In this document: positions 43,336-53,947 of the stretch, piece after piece
How the letters are laid out: every line of letters starts with the position of its first letter
How positions within the stretch are numbered: the stretch's first letter is position 1
From: Hygrocybe punicea
Taxonomy: Eukaryota; Basidiomycota; Agaricomycetes; Agaricales; Hygrophoraceae
Assembly: GCA_963556145.1 (NCBI GenBank)
Contig: OY744473.1
Span: 310,001 to 374,000 of the forward strand
DNA length: 64,000 nt
Reading direction: 5' to 3'
Made by a program: the position numbers and the translations under genes
The notes under the pieces: generated by a model
Database searches by the model: none
Told to the model about the DNA's origin: nothing
Seen by the model: only the letters and a program-made list of their open reading frames with translations

Positions 43336-44935
43336 TGTTACGTTTTTCAACTCCGCAACTCCGATCCCGACTCCATTACCCGCGATGACGATTCCGCTTT
43401 ACCATACCTTCCTTTTTCGTTCCCCTTTACCTTTTGTCTTCTTTTGGACATTGTTGTTTATTCTTGTCCTTGTTCTCTTTTCTTCCAGAACAATCCAGAC
43501 CGACCATGGACATATCCCACGTGACCTTGTTGTACCCGAATAGTCTCCTTGCCGATGGACGTCACCAACATTGTCTTTTCCCTTCGATATCTTGTTTACG
43601 CTATCCCACGACAAACCGATCACAATGGCTGTACTCCCGACACAGCTCATTACCGTAATTGTTATTGGCAGCATTGCCATCACCTTCCTGATCGGTTTCT
43701 ACCTTGTTATGATCTATCTTTGGCATTGGCACCGAAACCCTTCCGCCATTGATACTTCTGACTTCCACCTCGACAATATATCGACACGTAATTGACAATT
43801 GCCATTCCCGGATATTTGGTTTCCATATTCATACCCTGTGCCCACCATTATCCTCCCTGACGATCCGACGACATTCCTCACCTGCATGCGAACTCTGGAC
43901 AATCCCCGATCACAAGACATTTCACTGTTCTCTCTAATCCGACCATCGCCGGAGCATACTCTTTTGGGCTTCGACCACAGACCATACGACTTCCCAAACA
44001 GTGAACCAACCCCTATCGCATATTGTTCGCACGACACCGCTTCAATGCAGTACCCGACGACCTGTTCCCACAGCTTGTCACTCATGCCATGACTCGAAAC
44101 CTGGACCCACATTCATTTAACCTTTTCCATCTATAACCTTGATATCTCCCACACTCGTTTACAATGATACCCTTTCTTGGACGAATACCGACATCAAGTG
44201 GATCTTCTTGTTCCACAAACAGGACAAGACACCGCTCCTCGATATGTCATCAACAGACATCGTCATCCGGTACAGCTTGTGCTGTTCACATGTCTGACCT
44301 CGACTAGCCCACCGTCCTAGTTGGTTTTCCTTCCACACATTCCTTTGTTTTCTTTCATGCAAACCTTGCCACTACATCCACACCACCTCAAGACATTCTC
44401 ATCACCAATCCCACACTGGATGATACCCATCTTCGACCCGACCGTGCAATGCACTTGCCAGATTGCACAGACCCCGAATAGGCAATTCTGCACATCACAT
44501 GATCCGATGACAAATCATCCGAGTCATCTGGACCTCACCTCTCCCTCAATGACACCCGGGCCTCCAGTTGGATCGCGAGAACATCGACATGAGGACGCCT
44601 CATGTGCGCCTCATGGTGAACACATGGTAGAGTTGGACATGTTATGGCTTCATGGTTGTATTTCTATTTACCTCCCCTCAAGACCAGTCACTATATATAC
44701 TGTTCTTGTTGTTGGTTCGGACTTTTTCTTCTTTTCCTTTCTTTACGTTTAGTCTGGTTCTTGGGGCAGACCCCCTTGTCTTGGGTAATCCCCACGGCTC
44801 GCAATGACTGTAGACCATGAACCCCCCCCTTGTAGCAGTGTTATCTAACAATGAAACTGCTGTTCTCCCCTCTGGAAACCGCCCCCCTGTTAAGTTGATT
44901 GTTGCCGGAGCCCGCTGCAGAAGCGATCCGTAACA
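43336..44935 (+). repeat. 3' LTR of the young element, 1600 bp
   Basis: Identical, as far as I could compare, to 38692-40291. It is preceded by GTTCCGGGGGTAT, a weak polypurine tract. The embedded frames recur at 43625-43795 and 43796-44092. Confidence 0.95.
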
Positions 44936-44981
44936 AGGTACCAGAGTTGGAATCAGAGTTGTGGAGTTGAAAAATGTAACA
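44936..44981 (-). mobile_element. End of the older antisense LTR
   Basis: The remaining 46 bp of the LTR at 37575-38691, ending in GTAACA, displaced by the young element. The first 5 bp are its TSD. Confidence 0.85.
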
Positions 44982-46671
44982 TGTTCCCAAGGAACGTGCT
45001 GAGCTTTGGTTTGTGGAAAAGCTACTTATAGCTTGCATCCATCACAACTGTTGTTTTGTACAAGTTGCTTCAGGAATGAGGAAGATGACATCACATGTTG
45101 TTGCATTTCAATCACCCATTCCAAAGATTTACCAGGCACTACCTCCACCTGTTGACGATCTTGATGATGTCCTAGCCATTTTATTAAGCCAACAGAAAAG
45201 GACTTTTAACGAACACCCTTACTGATGCAAAGGAATCATGTTGCAGGGGCACTGGAATGGCTAAGGCCCTGTTCGGCTGGGATTATAATCTGAGATTATT
45301 CAAATTTTACTGCCAAAATGAAATAATCAGCTTTCAGATTATTCACTGATTGTTTGCTGTGGCAATTGGCTGATTTGGTGTTACTAGTGTGACCAATGAA
45401 CCAAATCAAGGTAAGGTCTTAAGTCATCAAATCACGTGTTGGTTGGTTGTCATCAAGGCATGTGCTGACTGGTGACGTGGCATTGTTTTCGCAGTAAGGA
45501 ACTCATGCTGCAGGGTACAAATATGCATTATAAAATAATAGCATACATCACAGGACTAATGAAGCTCATCTAGCATAGTTCAAGTAGTGAGGTTGAGTGA
45601 GGAATTCTCCATTGATTTCCTTGTGGCTGCTTTCAGATTATTTGGCCTAATTGGGTTAGAGACAGTCTATTCTTAGTACTAGCTTAGTCAGCATGACTGC
45701 TCATCCAGCAGTTATTAATCTCCCATACAAATCTACTACAAAACTTGGTGTAGCCTTGGTTAGTGCAAACTAATATAGGATAACTCTTTTTTTCATCCAA
45801 AAGCCTGTGGTATGTGGAGTTTAAAGTATTGACAGAATGATTACTAAGCTACCAGAATAGTCATGTCGATTTCAGCTTTACAGTCAGCTGATCAGCAAGA
45901 TCCAAAAGAGGAAGTGTGACTTTGCACACGTTTGGATAGTGTAAATAATCTCGTGAATAATCTCAGATTATAATCCCAGCCGAACAGGGCCTAAAGCTCA
46001 ACCACATTGACTACCATAATTTGGATATATCTGATGAGAATCTTGTGAAATATTCTGAGGATGGCCCACCTGTCTCCATTGAATATTGCCATAGAGAGAC
46101 AAATAAAGTACCAGAGGGTACAAGTGTATTTGACCATGAAGATGAATATGTTACTGGGCATGGTGACTGTCCATTCATTGTCCATGGTTTGGCTGGTGAG
46201 GATCTAGATACCAAAACAATTAACTCACTTAAAGGAATTGTACTCAGGCATCATAATAATGGTGATAAGATGTTGGCAATTGGTCATTCTTCTGAATATG
46301 TGTCTATTTACCAAAATCCAGGAATTTATCCACAGATGTTTCCTTGGCTATTTCCATATGGATTGGGTAACATAGGTTCTACTTCCTTGTCTGATGCAGA
46401 ACACAAGTGACATCTTCTGATGTACCATGATAAACACTTTCAAACAGACATATACTTTCCATTTGTTGCCTGTAGTCATGCTCAAGTAAAGGCCAGCTCA
46501 ACTGGTGGGTTTTTGCTTGCAGACAAGGCAAATTTTCATAAAATATCTAATCATCTGTTGAATGTTGATCAAACTGTCTTGTCTTCTTTGGCTAAGAGAT
46601 TGTCAGAGGGAGAAGTTGTGAAGCCAGTTAGTCAAGAAGAGCAAGATTGTTACCGAGTAGTTCAAGACAAG
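44982..46671 (+). pseudogene. Helitron replication/helicase protein, N-terminal remnant
   Basis: Coding blocks are SHVVAFQSPIPKIYQALPPP (45090-45225), then a break by a MITE at 45265-45991, then KLNHIDYHNLDISDENL (45995 on). TGHGDCPFIVHGLAGEDLDT, NPGIYPQMFPWLFPYGLG and, after a TGA at 46408-46410, LMYHDKHFQTDIYFPFV follow. This is the Helitron_like_N region preceding the Rep/HUH domain. The Rep and helicase domains are absent, since the sequence is cut at 46672 by a hAT-type element and not resumed. Stops in place of the Arg codon after AEHK and at the LTR-proximal end confirm decay. The left end is truncated at the old LTR. Confidence 0.85.
45265..45991. mobile_element. PIF/Harbinger-type MITE
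   Basis: 727 bp with perfect 38-bp inverted repeats beginning GGCCCTGTTCGGCTGGGATT and a 3-bp TSD TAA (45262-45264 and 45992-45994). Both features are typical of Tourist-like MITEs of the PIF/Harbinger superfamily. No transposase frame. It splits the Helitron protein between ALEWL and KLNHIDYH. Confidence 0.93.
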
Positions 46672-47584
46672 TAGTCATATGCATGGGTCATGGGTACAGG
46701 TCCGCGTGGGTACAGGTACGGGTAGCCAAATCAGGACCCGTGATTTACCTGTACCTGTGCCACAGGTCCATGGGTTTTTCATGGGTAGTGTCACAATCCC
46801 GTGACATGCAGCTTGATCTCGACTACATGGCAACAGCAAGACCAGACAAAAAACAACAGCAACAAAACGACGATGGATGAGGCTAGGAGACGAAAAGAGC
46901 AGTGGGGAGTGGTGCACCCCCACTGCACTAGGTATTTATTAATATAGTTTTATCATACTGACTATTATAATAACCAGACAACTACACAACAACCACAACA
47001 ACGAAACCGACAACGAGGACAGGAAAACGAGGATGGGGACAACGAGGATGGAGACAACGAGGATGAGGACCGCAACCGCAACCACGACAACAACAACCAT
47101 GACAATGGCAAGCCAAGACCATCACAAACGACGGTGACAGCAAGCCACAATGATCGAAAATGACACAAGCACAGTGGCAATGGACAATGAAGGCAAAGAG
47201 AGGAGCTGCAGGGGTGGCTGCAACAGGTAAGTACTTTATTGTTAGTTTACATTTTTACTGACTACGCTCCCTCACCTAGTGGGCCAACGACGAACACCAT
47301 CATGCCAGTGGCAACCACCCCAAACCCACCTCGTGAATACATGCCGCCATGTCAATTGACATTGGCACTGTGTTCACAAGGTTACATGGGGAGACGGGAT
47401 ACCCACCCAATCACCTCACAAAGGTGCACCGCGACATCAATTGACGTTGGTGCTGTTTTCGCGAGGTGATGGGAGGTGGGGCCACCAGTAGCACAGACCT
47501 GTGGGTAACCCACGGGTACGGGTTTCCATGGGTATGGGTACGGGTAGCCATGGAATACCCATGGGTTACCCGTGCCAATCACTA
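46672..47584. mobile_element. hAT-type non-autonomous element, 8-bp TSD
   Basis: 913 bp flanked by perfect AAGACAAG duplications (46664-46671 and 47585-47592). It begins TAGTCATATGCATGGG and ends, inverted, TAGTGATTGGCACGGG. Subterminal regions are filled with GGGTA(C)-type repeats in direct and inverted form. The interior has low-complexity ACAACGAGG sequence. No coding capacity. Confidence 0.88.
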
Positions 47585-47619
47585 AAGACAAGCCCTTTCA
47601 GCGTATCTTTCCCATGATA

Positions 47620-48240
47620 TATGGGTCAGCCGGGATGGACAATTCCCACTGGGAGTGGGCCAGCCAATCTCAGCTGAACAAAACTTTTTTCCAGAGCAGA
47701 TGGCTTGGCCAAGGGGTCCATGTTCCAAGGGACATGGGTTGGCCGAAGCAGAGGGATATATTGGCTGGCCATGGAACATGGGTTGGCTGACAAGCCTGGG
47801 TATTTTGGCTGGCCATGGAACATGGATTGGCTGACCAGTCTGGGTATTTTGGTTGGCCGTGGAACATGGGTTGGCTGACCAGTCTGGGTATTTTGGCTGG
47901 CCATGGAACATGGATTGGCTGACCAGCCTGGGTATTTTGGCTGACCATGGAACATGGATTGGCTGATTTGGATGTGTATATTTGCTGGCCATGGAACATG
48001 GGTTGGCTGAAGCTTTTGGTATATCAGCTGGCAATAGGACATTGGTCGGCCAAAGCCAGTGGATACACAGGCTGGCCAATATTAGGGATATATCAGCTGT
48101 CCATGGAACACCAATTGACAAAAGCTTGTGGTATATATACTGGCTGGCCATCAGACACAGGCTGGCCAATCCTAGTTGGTATATTGGCTGATCATGGAAC
48201 ATGGGTTGACTTCTCCTTTGAGTATGTTGGCTGGTCATAG
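47620..48240. repeat. Minisatellite, about 44-bp unit
   Basis: Repeated units containing GGCTGGCCATGGAACATGG and TTGGCTGACCAGYCTGGG, clearest between 47760 and 48000 and more diverged to 48240. Because 44 is not a multiple of three, each strand gives staggered long frames rich in HVPWPAK-like repeats; these are artefacts. Confidence 0.9.
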
Positions 48241-48615
48241 GCTGCTGCCACTGCTGCTGCCGTTACCATTGCTGCTGCCACTACTGATGTTGCTGTTGCT
48301 GTGGTGGCTGCTGCTGCTGTTCCCACTGCTGCTGCTGGCCATTGCTGCTGCTGCTGATGGCCATTGCTGCTGCTGCTGCCATTGCCATTGCTGCTGTTTC
48401 CATTGCCGCTGCTGCTGCCATTCCCAGTCCTGGTCCCACTGCTGCTGCCATTCCTGGTCCTGCTGCTGCTGTTGTTTCCAGACCCAGTTATGCTGTTCAC
48501 AGTCTCAGTCCCACTGCTGCTGCCATTGCTGTTGCTGCCATTGCTGCTGCCACTGCCGTGGGTGCTGTTGCCACTGTGCTGCCAGTTCTGTTGCTGCTGC
48601 CAGTGCAGTAACAAC
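48240..48615. repeat. CTG/GCC trinucleotide-rich low-complexity tract
   Basis: Dense CTGCTGC repeats produce poly-Leu, poly-Ala, poly-Cys and poly-Ser/Asn frames in the six readings. No gene is supported. Confidence 0.9.
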
Positions 48616-49195
48616 TGAAAAGCATAATTTGACTAGTGATCACATTCATTTGCATAGGGCACATTTGACGCAGTGGTGGATGGGACATCTGAGGTTACTG
48701 CCTTGGCCGTGGTGTTGATGTTTGCATTCGTTCAAGTGCAGATGTGGGTGCATATCATCTCAGCCTTGTGGGTGTCATATTTGTGGTTGTGTTTGTGGTC
48801 TGGTGGTGGCGATGGTGTTGGGGTGGGTAACTGGTAGTACTGTGTAGCATTTTAGCAATAAGAATAAAAACCTTACCAAGTGGCAGTGGGGGTAGGCGCA
48901 CCCCTTCCCCACTATGTATTACTTGCAGTGGGGGTGGTGGTGGGTGATGGTACATCACAGAGCTCTGTTGGTGTTGTAGTTAGAATCATAAGAAGTAAAA
49001 ATGAAACGTACATGGGCAGCTGGGAGTACCCAGCTGCCATTTTTCTACTCATTTGGTGGATGATCTGCATTGTTGAAATCAATCATGGTGATGATGACTA
49101 TGACATAGTTTATAAGTATATTATAACAGAGTAGTGATGTGACAACACACTGTAAGACCCAGAAGGCAAAAGGCAGAAATTGGCACATGGGATAG
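48616..49195. other. Unassigned spacer
   Basis: GT-rich and TGGTGG-rich sequence with no recognised gene or repeat boundary. Confidence 0.4.
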
Positions 49196-49234
49196 CCATG
49201 AAGACAATGGGATAGCCGTGAAGACAATGGGAAG

Positions 49235-49410
49235 ACCAGGAAGTTTGTGTGAAGCCCTGGGAAGTTTACATGGAACCTTGGGAAGTTTGGATGAAGCATT
49301 GGGAAGTTTGGTTGATGCATTGGGAAGTTTGGTTGAAGCATTGGGAAGCTTGCATGGAGCATCGGGAAGTTTGGATGAAGTCTTGGGAAGTCTGGCTGAT
49401 GACCAGGAAA
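49235..49410 (+). repeat. 21-bp tandem repeat (seven-residue periodicity)
   Basis: About seven units of TTGGGAAGTTTGGWTGAWGC. The unit is exactly seven codons, so the frame at 49218-49436 reads LGSLDEA, LGSLVDA, LGSLVEA and similar, a heptad pattern. No homologous gene is recognised around it. Confidence 0.85.
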
Positions 49411-49444
49411 TTAGCCTCAGCTGTGGAATTTTATGAAAAAATTG

Positions 49445-49738
49445 ATAAGTACATTTCACAGTCAATTCATCTTATTTAACAAGAATGCTACTTGAATGTC
49501 AAAGACAGTGCAGACTTTTCTTTTGACTTTTGCCAAGTTAAGAAAAAAGTAATTAATGTCATTGGAGAATAGGGTGTTTATGTCCAAAGGCGACCCTCAT
49601 ACTAACTAGCACTAGTGTCTTACTTGGTCACCCACCCCTTCCTCTGACCCCTTTGTACTGTATGGCACCACACCATTTCTTTCTCGTGTAATATATCTGT
49701 TTTTTCTGGGCCTCGCCACTGCTCCAGGACAAGGCCGT
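49445..49738. other. Unassigned spacer before the miniature LTR element
   Basis: No gene recognised. It ends with CCGT (49735-49738), the left TSD of the next element. Confidence 0.4.
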
Positions 49739-52083
49739 TGTAGTAGTTGTGCCTGGTCAGTCACGTGATCAGGTTCCCACGGTTTGACCTAGTCAGTAGC
49801 CTTCCAGATGTAGTAGTCAGTCCATCCTTCCTATCCAGTCGACCTTTCCCTCGAGTCCTGCGTGAGCCCCCGGAGTGGTACCTCGGTACCACTCCAACGT
49901 GGTGATGAGAGTGACCTTCGACCCACGGATCTCTTCTTCTCTGCGTCTTCCTCTTTTTCTCGCGAAACGACTTTTTTCGGCCTCACCACCCACCGCTGCG
50001 CAACTGCGGATTTTCCCTTCATTCACGGCCGTACAACACTCCAGTTACCCCCCGGCATTCGTGTTCAGCCCAATAGGGCCCCGCGTCGCCCCCCGTTGAC
50101 CCAAAAACCCGGCCGCGACCCCTTTGAACACCCAAGCGGCAGGCCACGTCACATTTTCAACCCCCCCGTTTTTCATCATTTCTTTTGTTTTCTTTCGTCA
50201 TTTCTAGCCCCAGGCAGGCTCATCCGACCCTACGGACCCTCGTTCGACGTACCGGAGCTCCGCGCTCGCCTACGCCACCCCGAATCCACGGTCGCGGACC
50301 TTTTCAGTCGCGCCACGGATCCACCACGTTTTCCCCGTTGGACCCCCGTTTCTTCGTGTACACCAGCCCAACCCACACTCACTCGACCTCCCGTGCCCGC
50401 GTTCCACCGGCCAGAACCACCCGCTGCGCTTCGTTGCCCCAAACGAAGCTGCCCCGCCCTTTTTGGTCAGACCACGGATCCGCCACGTCTTCCCCGTTGG
50501 ACCCCCGCTCTTTTGCGTACCCCAGCCCCAGGGGCATTCATTTGAGCCCCGGACCCTCGTCTGACGCCCTAGAGGCCCCCCGTTCACCGTCGTCACCCCG
50601 AACGAGCCGTCCCTGGCGTTTCATGCCCACCCAACGCCCAACACGCACCGTGCCACGTCAGCATTCCGCGACCCCGCTTCCCGTGGATCTCCACCCCAAC
50701 CCACGCTCATCCAACCCCCGGCACCCACGTTCCACATGCCAGAGCCCCCCGTTGCGCTCCGTTACCCCAAACGAGACCGCCCCGCCCTTGGTGACCCAAC
50801 GACCTCGCCACGTCACCATTGCGCCGCCCCGTTCTGCCAGCACAACCGGCCCCAGACCAGCTCACCAATCTCGCGGCCCACCCCCCAGAGCACCCTGCGT
50901 CTCGCTAACGCCCCGAACGAGCCCCCACCGCCGTTTTTGGTCACACCACGGATCCGTCGCGCCCCCCCGTTCTTTCGTGTACCCCAGCCTCACACGGACC
51001 CATTCGACCTCCCGTGCCCTCGTTCCACCGGCCAGGACCCCCCGTCCCCCTCCATTGCGCCAAACGAGCCCCCGCCGTCGTTTCCAGACACCTGGGCCAG
51101 GCGCCACGTCACCATCGCGCGGCCCCGTTCTGCCAACATACCCAGCTCCAGACCGACTCACAAAGCTCGCCGCCCACCGTTCACCATCCCGGAGCACCCC
51201 ACCTCGATCCAATACCACCGTGCCCACCGTTCCCAGACCCCCACCGCATTCCGCCACGTCACCATCTCTCGGCCGGATTCTTGCACCATACCCGGCTCCT
51301 CGAGCCCTCGTTCAGCTCCCCGCAACCTCGTTCTCGACCCTGGCGACTTCCCCGACCCGTAGGGACCCAAACGAGTCACCGCCGCGACCACTTAGCACCC
51401 CAGCGCTAGTCCCCTCATATCGAGAATCCCCGATGCCACCGCATGGCCCAATGCACCCGTATGCTTTCCCTTTCCCCCGTTTACACCGTACCTTGTCCCG
51501 TCCTATCCCCTTTCCCCACCCTCGACATTTATTGGATATTCGACCTATCTACGAACCATCACTGCTCGACAGCACCGTACCTATTTACTTTCGCACGAAC
51601 CACCCAGTCTATTTTCGGATCACAAGAACTCACACCCTGGGCTACAAGAACTTATGGTTTTGAACGTTTTTATCCTACCCTGCGATGTGAGTCCCAGAGG
51701 CATTCGAGGATGGAGGAGCAGAGCAGAGTTACAGTTTGGTCATCTACCACCCCCAACGATCTTGGAGGACGATACGGTCCCGCCTCACGTGTAAGGCCCG
51801 GGGCATCGTGAGGGACTGGGAGTCGTGACTGGAGAGTTTTTTTCTTGGTCAGTTTTGTTTTGCTTTTTGTTTTCTTTTAGTAGTGGTATGGTGACGAGGA
51901 CGTCACCATGAGGAGGAGGGGCACTTGTAGTAGTTGTGCCTGGTCAGTCACGTGATCAGGTTCCCACGGTTTGACCTAGTCAGTAGCCTTCCAGATGTAG
52001 TAGTCAGTCCATCCTTCCTATCCAGTCGACCTTTCCCTCGAGTCCTGCGTGAGCCCCCGGAGTGGTACCTCGGTACCACTCCA
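49739..52083 (+). mobile_element. Miniature LTR retrotransposon (TRIM-like), 158-bp LTRs
   Basis: LTRs at 49739-49896 and 51926-52083 (TGTAGTAG...CACTCCA) that look identical, and 4-bp TSD CCGT (49735-49738 and 52084-52087). TGGTGATGAGAG follows the 5' LTR and AGGAGGAGGGGCACT precedes the 3' LTR, the same signals as in 23188-24953. The 2.03-kb interior is strongly C-rich on this strand and made of degenerate modules of about 180-200 bp (CACGGATCCGYCACGTCTTCC, GTTGGACCCCCG, CCAAACGAGCC). The 492-codon frame at 50185-51663 is Pro/Arg/Thr/Ser-rich, has no retroviral motif and is probably compositional. Confidence 0.9.
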
Positions 52084-52113
52084 CCGTGTACACTTATACT
52101 TGCACAAAACTTA

Positions 52114-52787
52114 CAGCATATTTCATAAAGGTAGGCCACAACCAGAAAAAAAAAAAGTTGACTAAGCTCAGTCACTGCCGGGTAGTGGCTGTGGCTGAGC
52201 TACAGAAACTACATTTCTTCAGTGAGAACAATGCTATCTAATCCCAATAGTAGTCCCAGCCTTAAATAAATATATATAGACCTGCTGAGGACAGTTTGTT
52301 CAGGAAAAATTGTGTTGTATAATTCTGGTGAGGTTTGAGCCACCTATACTAGTTTAGTCCAAAAAAGGAAAACCTAAGGTCCAATTTCATAAAATATTTA
52401 CAATGACCCAGGGAGTATTCCAAAACTTCTTTAAAAAATCCAGTAGTAGTAAAATCAACCTTTCAATCAGATAAGATGAAATACAACAAGATTTTAGATG
52501 GTGATAGTATCTAAATGCACATATCAATGAGCCACACTACCTAAAATAAAAAGCTTCTCTTCAAGAAATTACCTGACAATGCCAATGGGTATTTTTTCCT
52601 GTAAGAAATGCTCTCAAAGGGTCTACATATACTTATTTAAGGCTGGGACTACTATTGGGATTAGATAGCATTGTTATCACTGAAGAAATGTAGTTTCTGT
52701 AGCTCAGCCACAGTCGCTACCCAGCAGTGACCGAGCTTAGTCAACTTTTTTTTTTTTGGTTGCAGCCTACCTTTATGAAATACACTG
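52114..52787. mobile_element. Tc1/mariner-type MITE with long inverted repeats
   Basis: Starts CAGCATATTTCATAAAGG and ends CCTTTATGAAATACACTG between TA dinucleotides (52112-52113 and 52788-52789). The arms of about 175 bp pair closely, including an A-run/T-run and CTCAGYCACTG. TA targets with CAGT-type ends fit Tc1/mariner. No transposase. Confidence 0.88.
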
Positions 52788-52815
52788 TAAGTGCTTGATT
52801 AGTAAAACATTTTGG

Positions 52816-52843
52816 ATCTGCAGACAAGGGGGAACCGGGATTC
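52816..52843 (-). repeat. 28-bp tRNA-derived repeat tail
   Basis: Exact inverted match to 59565-59592, which lies just downstream of a tRNA B-box-like sequence. Probably a truncated SINE-type fragment. Confidence 0.5.
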
Positions 52844-52918
52844 AAAAAACTGAACATGGGTTAGTAAATTTTTTTGGCGATGATAGGGACCCCACCCCCC
52901 CTGTATTTCTATATATGG

Positions 52919-53445
52919 TGTAGATGCGGGTTCTGTGTGGCTTCGGAACAATAATAAAGAAGATCCTAACCAAGGGGTGTCAGCATAGAAGTGACGGTGG
53001 ATAAGTCAGTGTCAGGAATAGTAGTAAAAAGTGGAAATGGAAGTAAGAACGTAAGCTGCCGTGTAAAACTGGACAAATAACGATAAATCCGGTGATGAAC
53101 GGAGTGAAAACGGGTAAATAACGATGAACCCAACAATGTCGGGTATGGTGGGTCTGATTGGGTTGGGTCAGAAATGATGAATGAATAATGGAATGATGAT
53201 AAAGACAACAAAGTGAACTACGAAAAGCTAAGGTTTTACGAGGACGAGCATTTTAAGGGATTAAAAGGGCGATTCTGACTATAAGAAAACAGGGACTAAG
53301 GGTATCTCTTTTTGTACGGTCGTTGGGGACTGTTTTTATAGTACATGTGTGTGTAGTCTACTTTCGGACATGTCTATTTTGGTGGGTTTGTCCGGATTCG
53401 TGATATATCGACGGTACGGACTCAGAGGGACGTCGAGTCTCTACA
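52919..53445 (+). mobile_element. Solo LTR (family B)
   Basis: Starts TGTAGATGCGGGTTCTG, ends CTCTACA, with 4-bp TSD ATGG (52915-52918 and 53446-53449). It is the shorter relative (527 bp) of 22762-25443, lacking about 360 bp of its 3' part and the nested element. Confidence 0.9.
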
Positions 53446-53947
53446 ATGGTAATTGTATATTATATAATATCCCAGGAAGGGAAGCCTTGATCATCACTTC
53501 CATGCTCATTTTGCCAGCCTCATGTGTGCATGTACATCACACTTCCAGTTCCATGGTGTGTACTCGAAATTGAGGCATTCAAGGTGGAACTATGACAAGG
53601 TATTAGTAAGACTCCACTCATGCAGACATTTACTCACCCATTGAGTTTCACAGCCCTGTTGAGCACACATTCCGGCTCTGCCGCCCTCAATATCCTCCTG
53701 ACTCACTGGGATCCCACAAATACACACATGCACCTTGGTCATGTCACGTGTTTTTTGAGAGCACCCTGAACGAGTTGGCCTTGCAGTGATGGTAAAGTCC
53801 AATTGGGCTGTGGCAATCAGACCTTGATGATCTGGCTCGTTGATGTCTTTGGGCAAAGTAGTGTGGTTATTTGGTTGATAATTTTGACGATCTGGCTCGT
53901 CGACCTCTTCGGGAAAAGTAGTGCAATCCTTCAGTTGATAATCCTCA

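Larger units (their letters stand above)
38692..44935 (+). mobile_element. Young large non-autonomous LTR element (LARD-like)
   Basis: Two 1600-bp LTRs (38692-40291 and 43336-44935), bounded TGTTACG...CGTAACA, appear identical wherever I compared them, including all six reading frames. The 5-bp TSD AGGTA is perfect (38687-38691 and 44936-44940). The 3044-bp interior has no reverse transcriptase, protease or integrase, only two adjoining ORFs (41269-41745 and 41742-42233). It must be copied by enzymes of another element. It landed in an older antisense LTR of its own family. Identical LTRs mean very recent insertion. Confidence 0.93.

Noticed and set aside
47582..48238. 218-codon minus-strand frame with repeats
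   Set aside because: Produced by the 44-bp minisatellite; all frames give similar long readings.
48176..48718. Poly-Leu/Cys membrane-like frame
   Set aside because: Translation of CTG-rich low-complexity DNA, not a membrane protein.
50185..51663. 492-codon open frame inside the miniature LTR element
   Set aside because: Several overlapping long frames exist because the strand is very C-rich and poor in stop codons; composition is Pro/Arg/Thr/Ser with no motif. Kept only as part of the mobile element.
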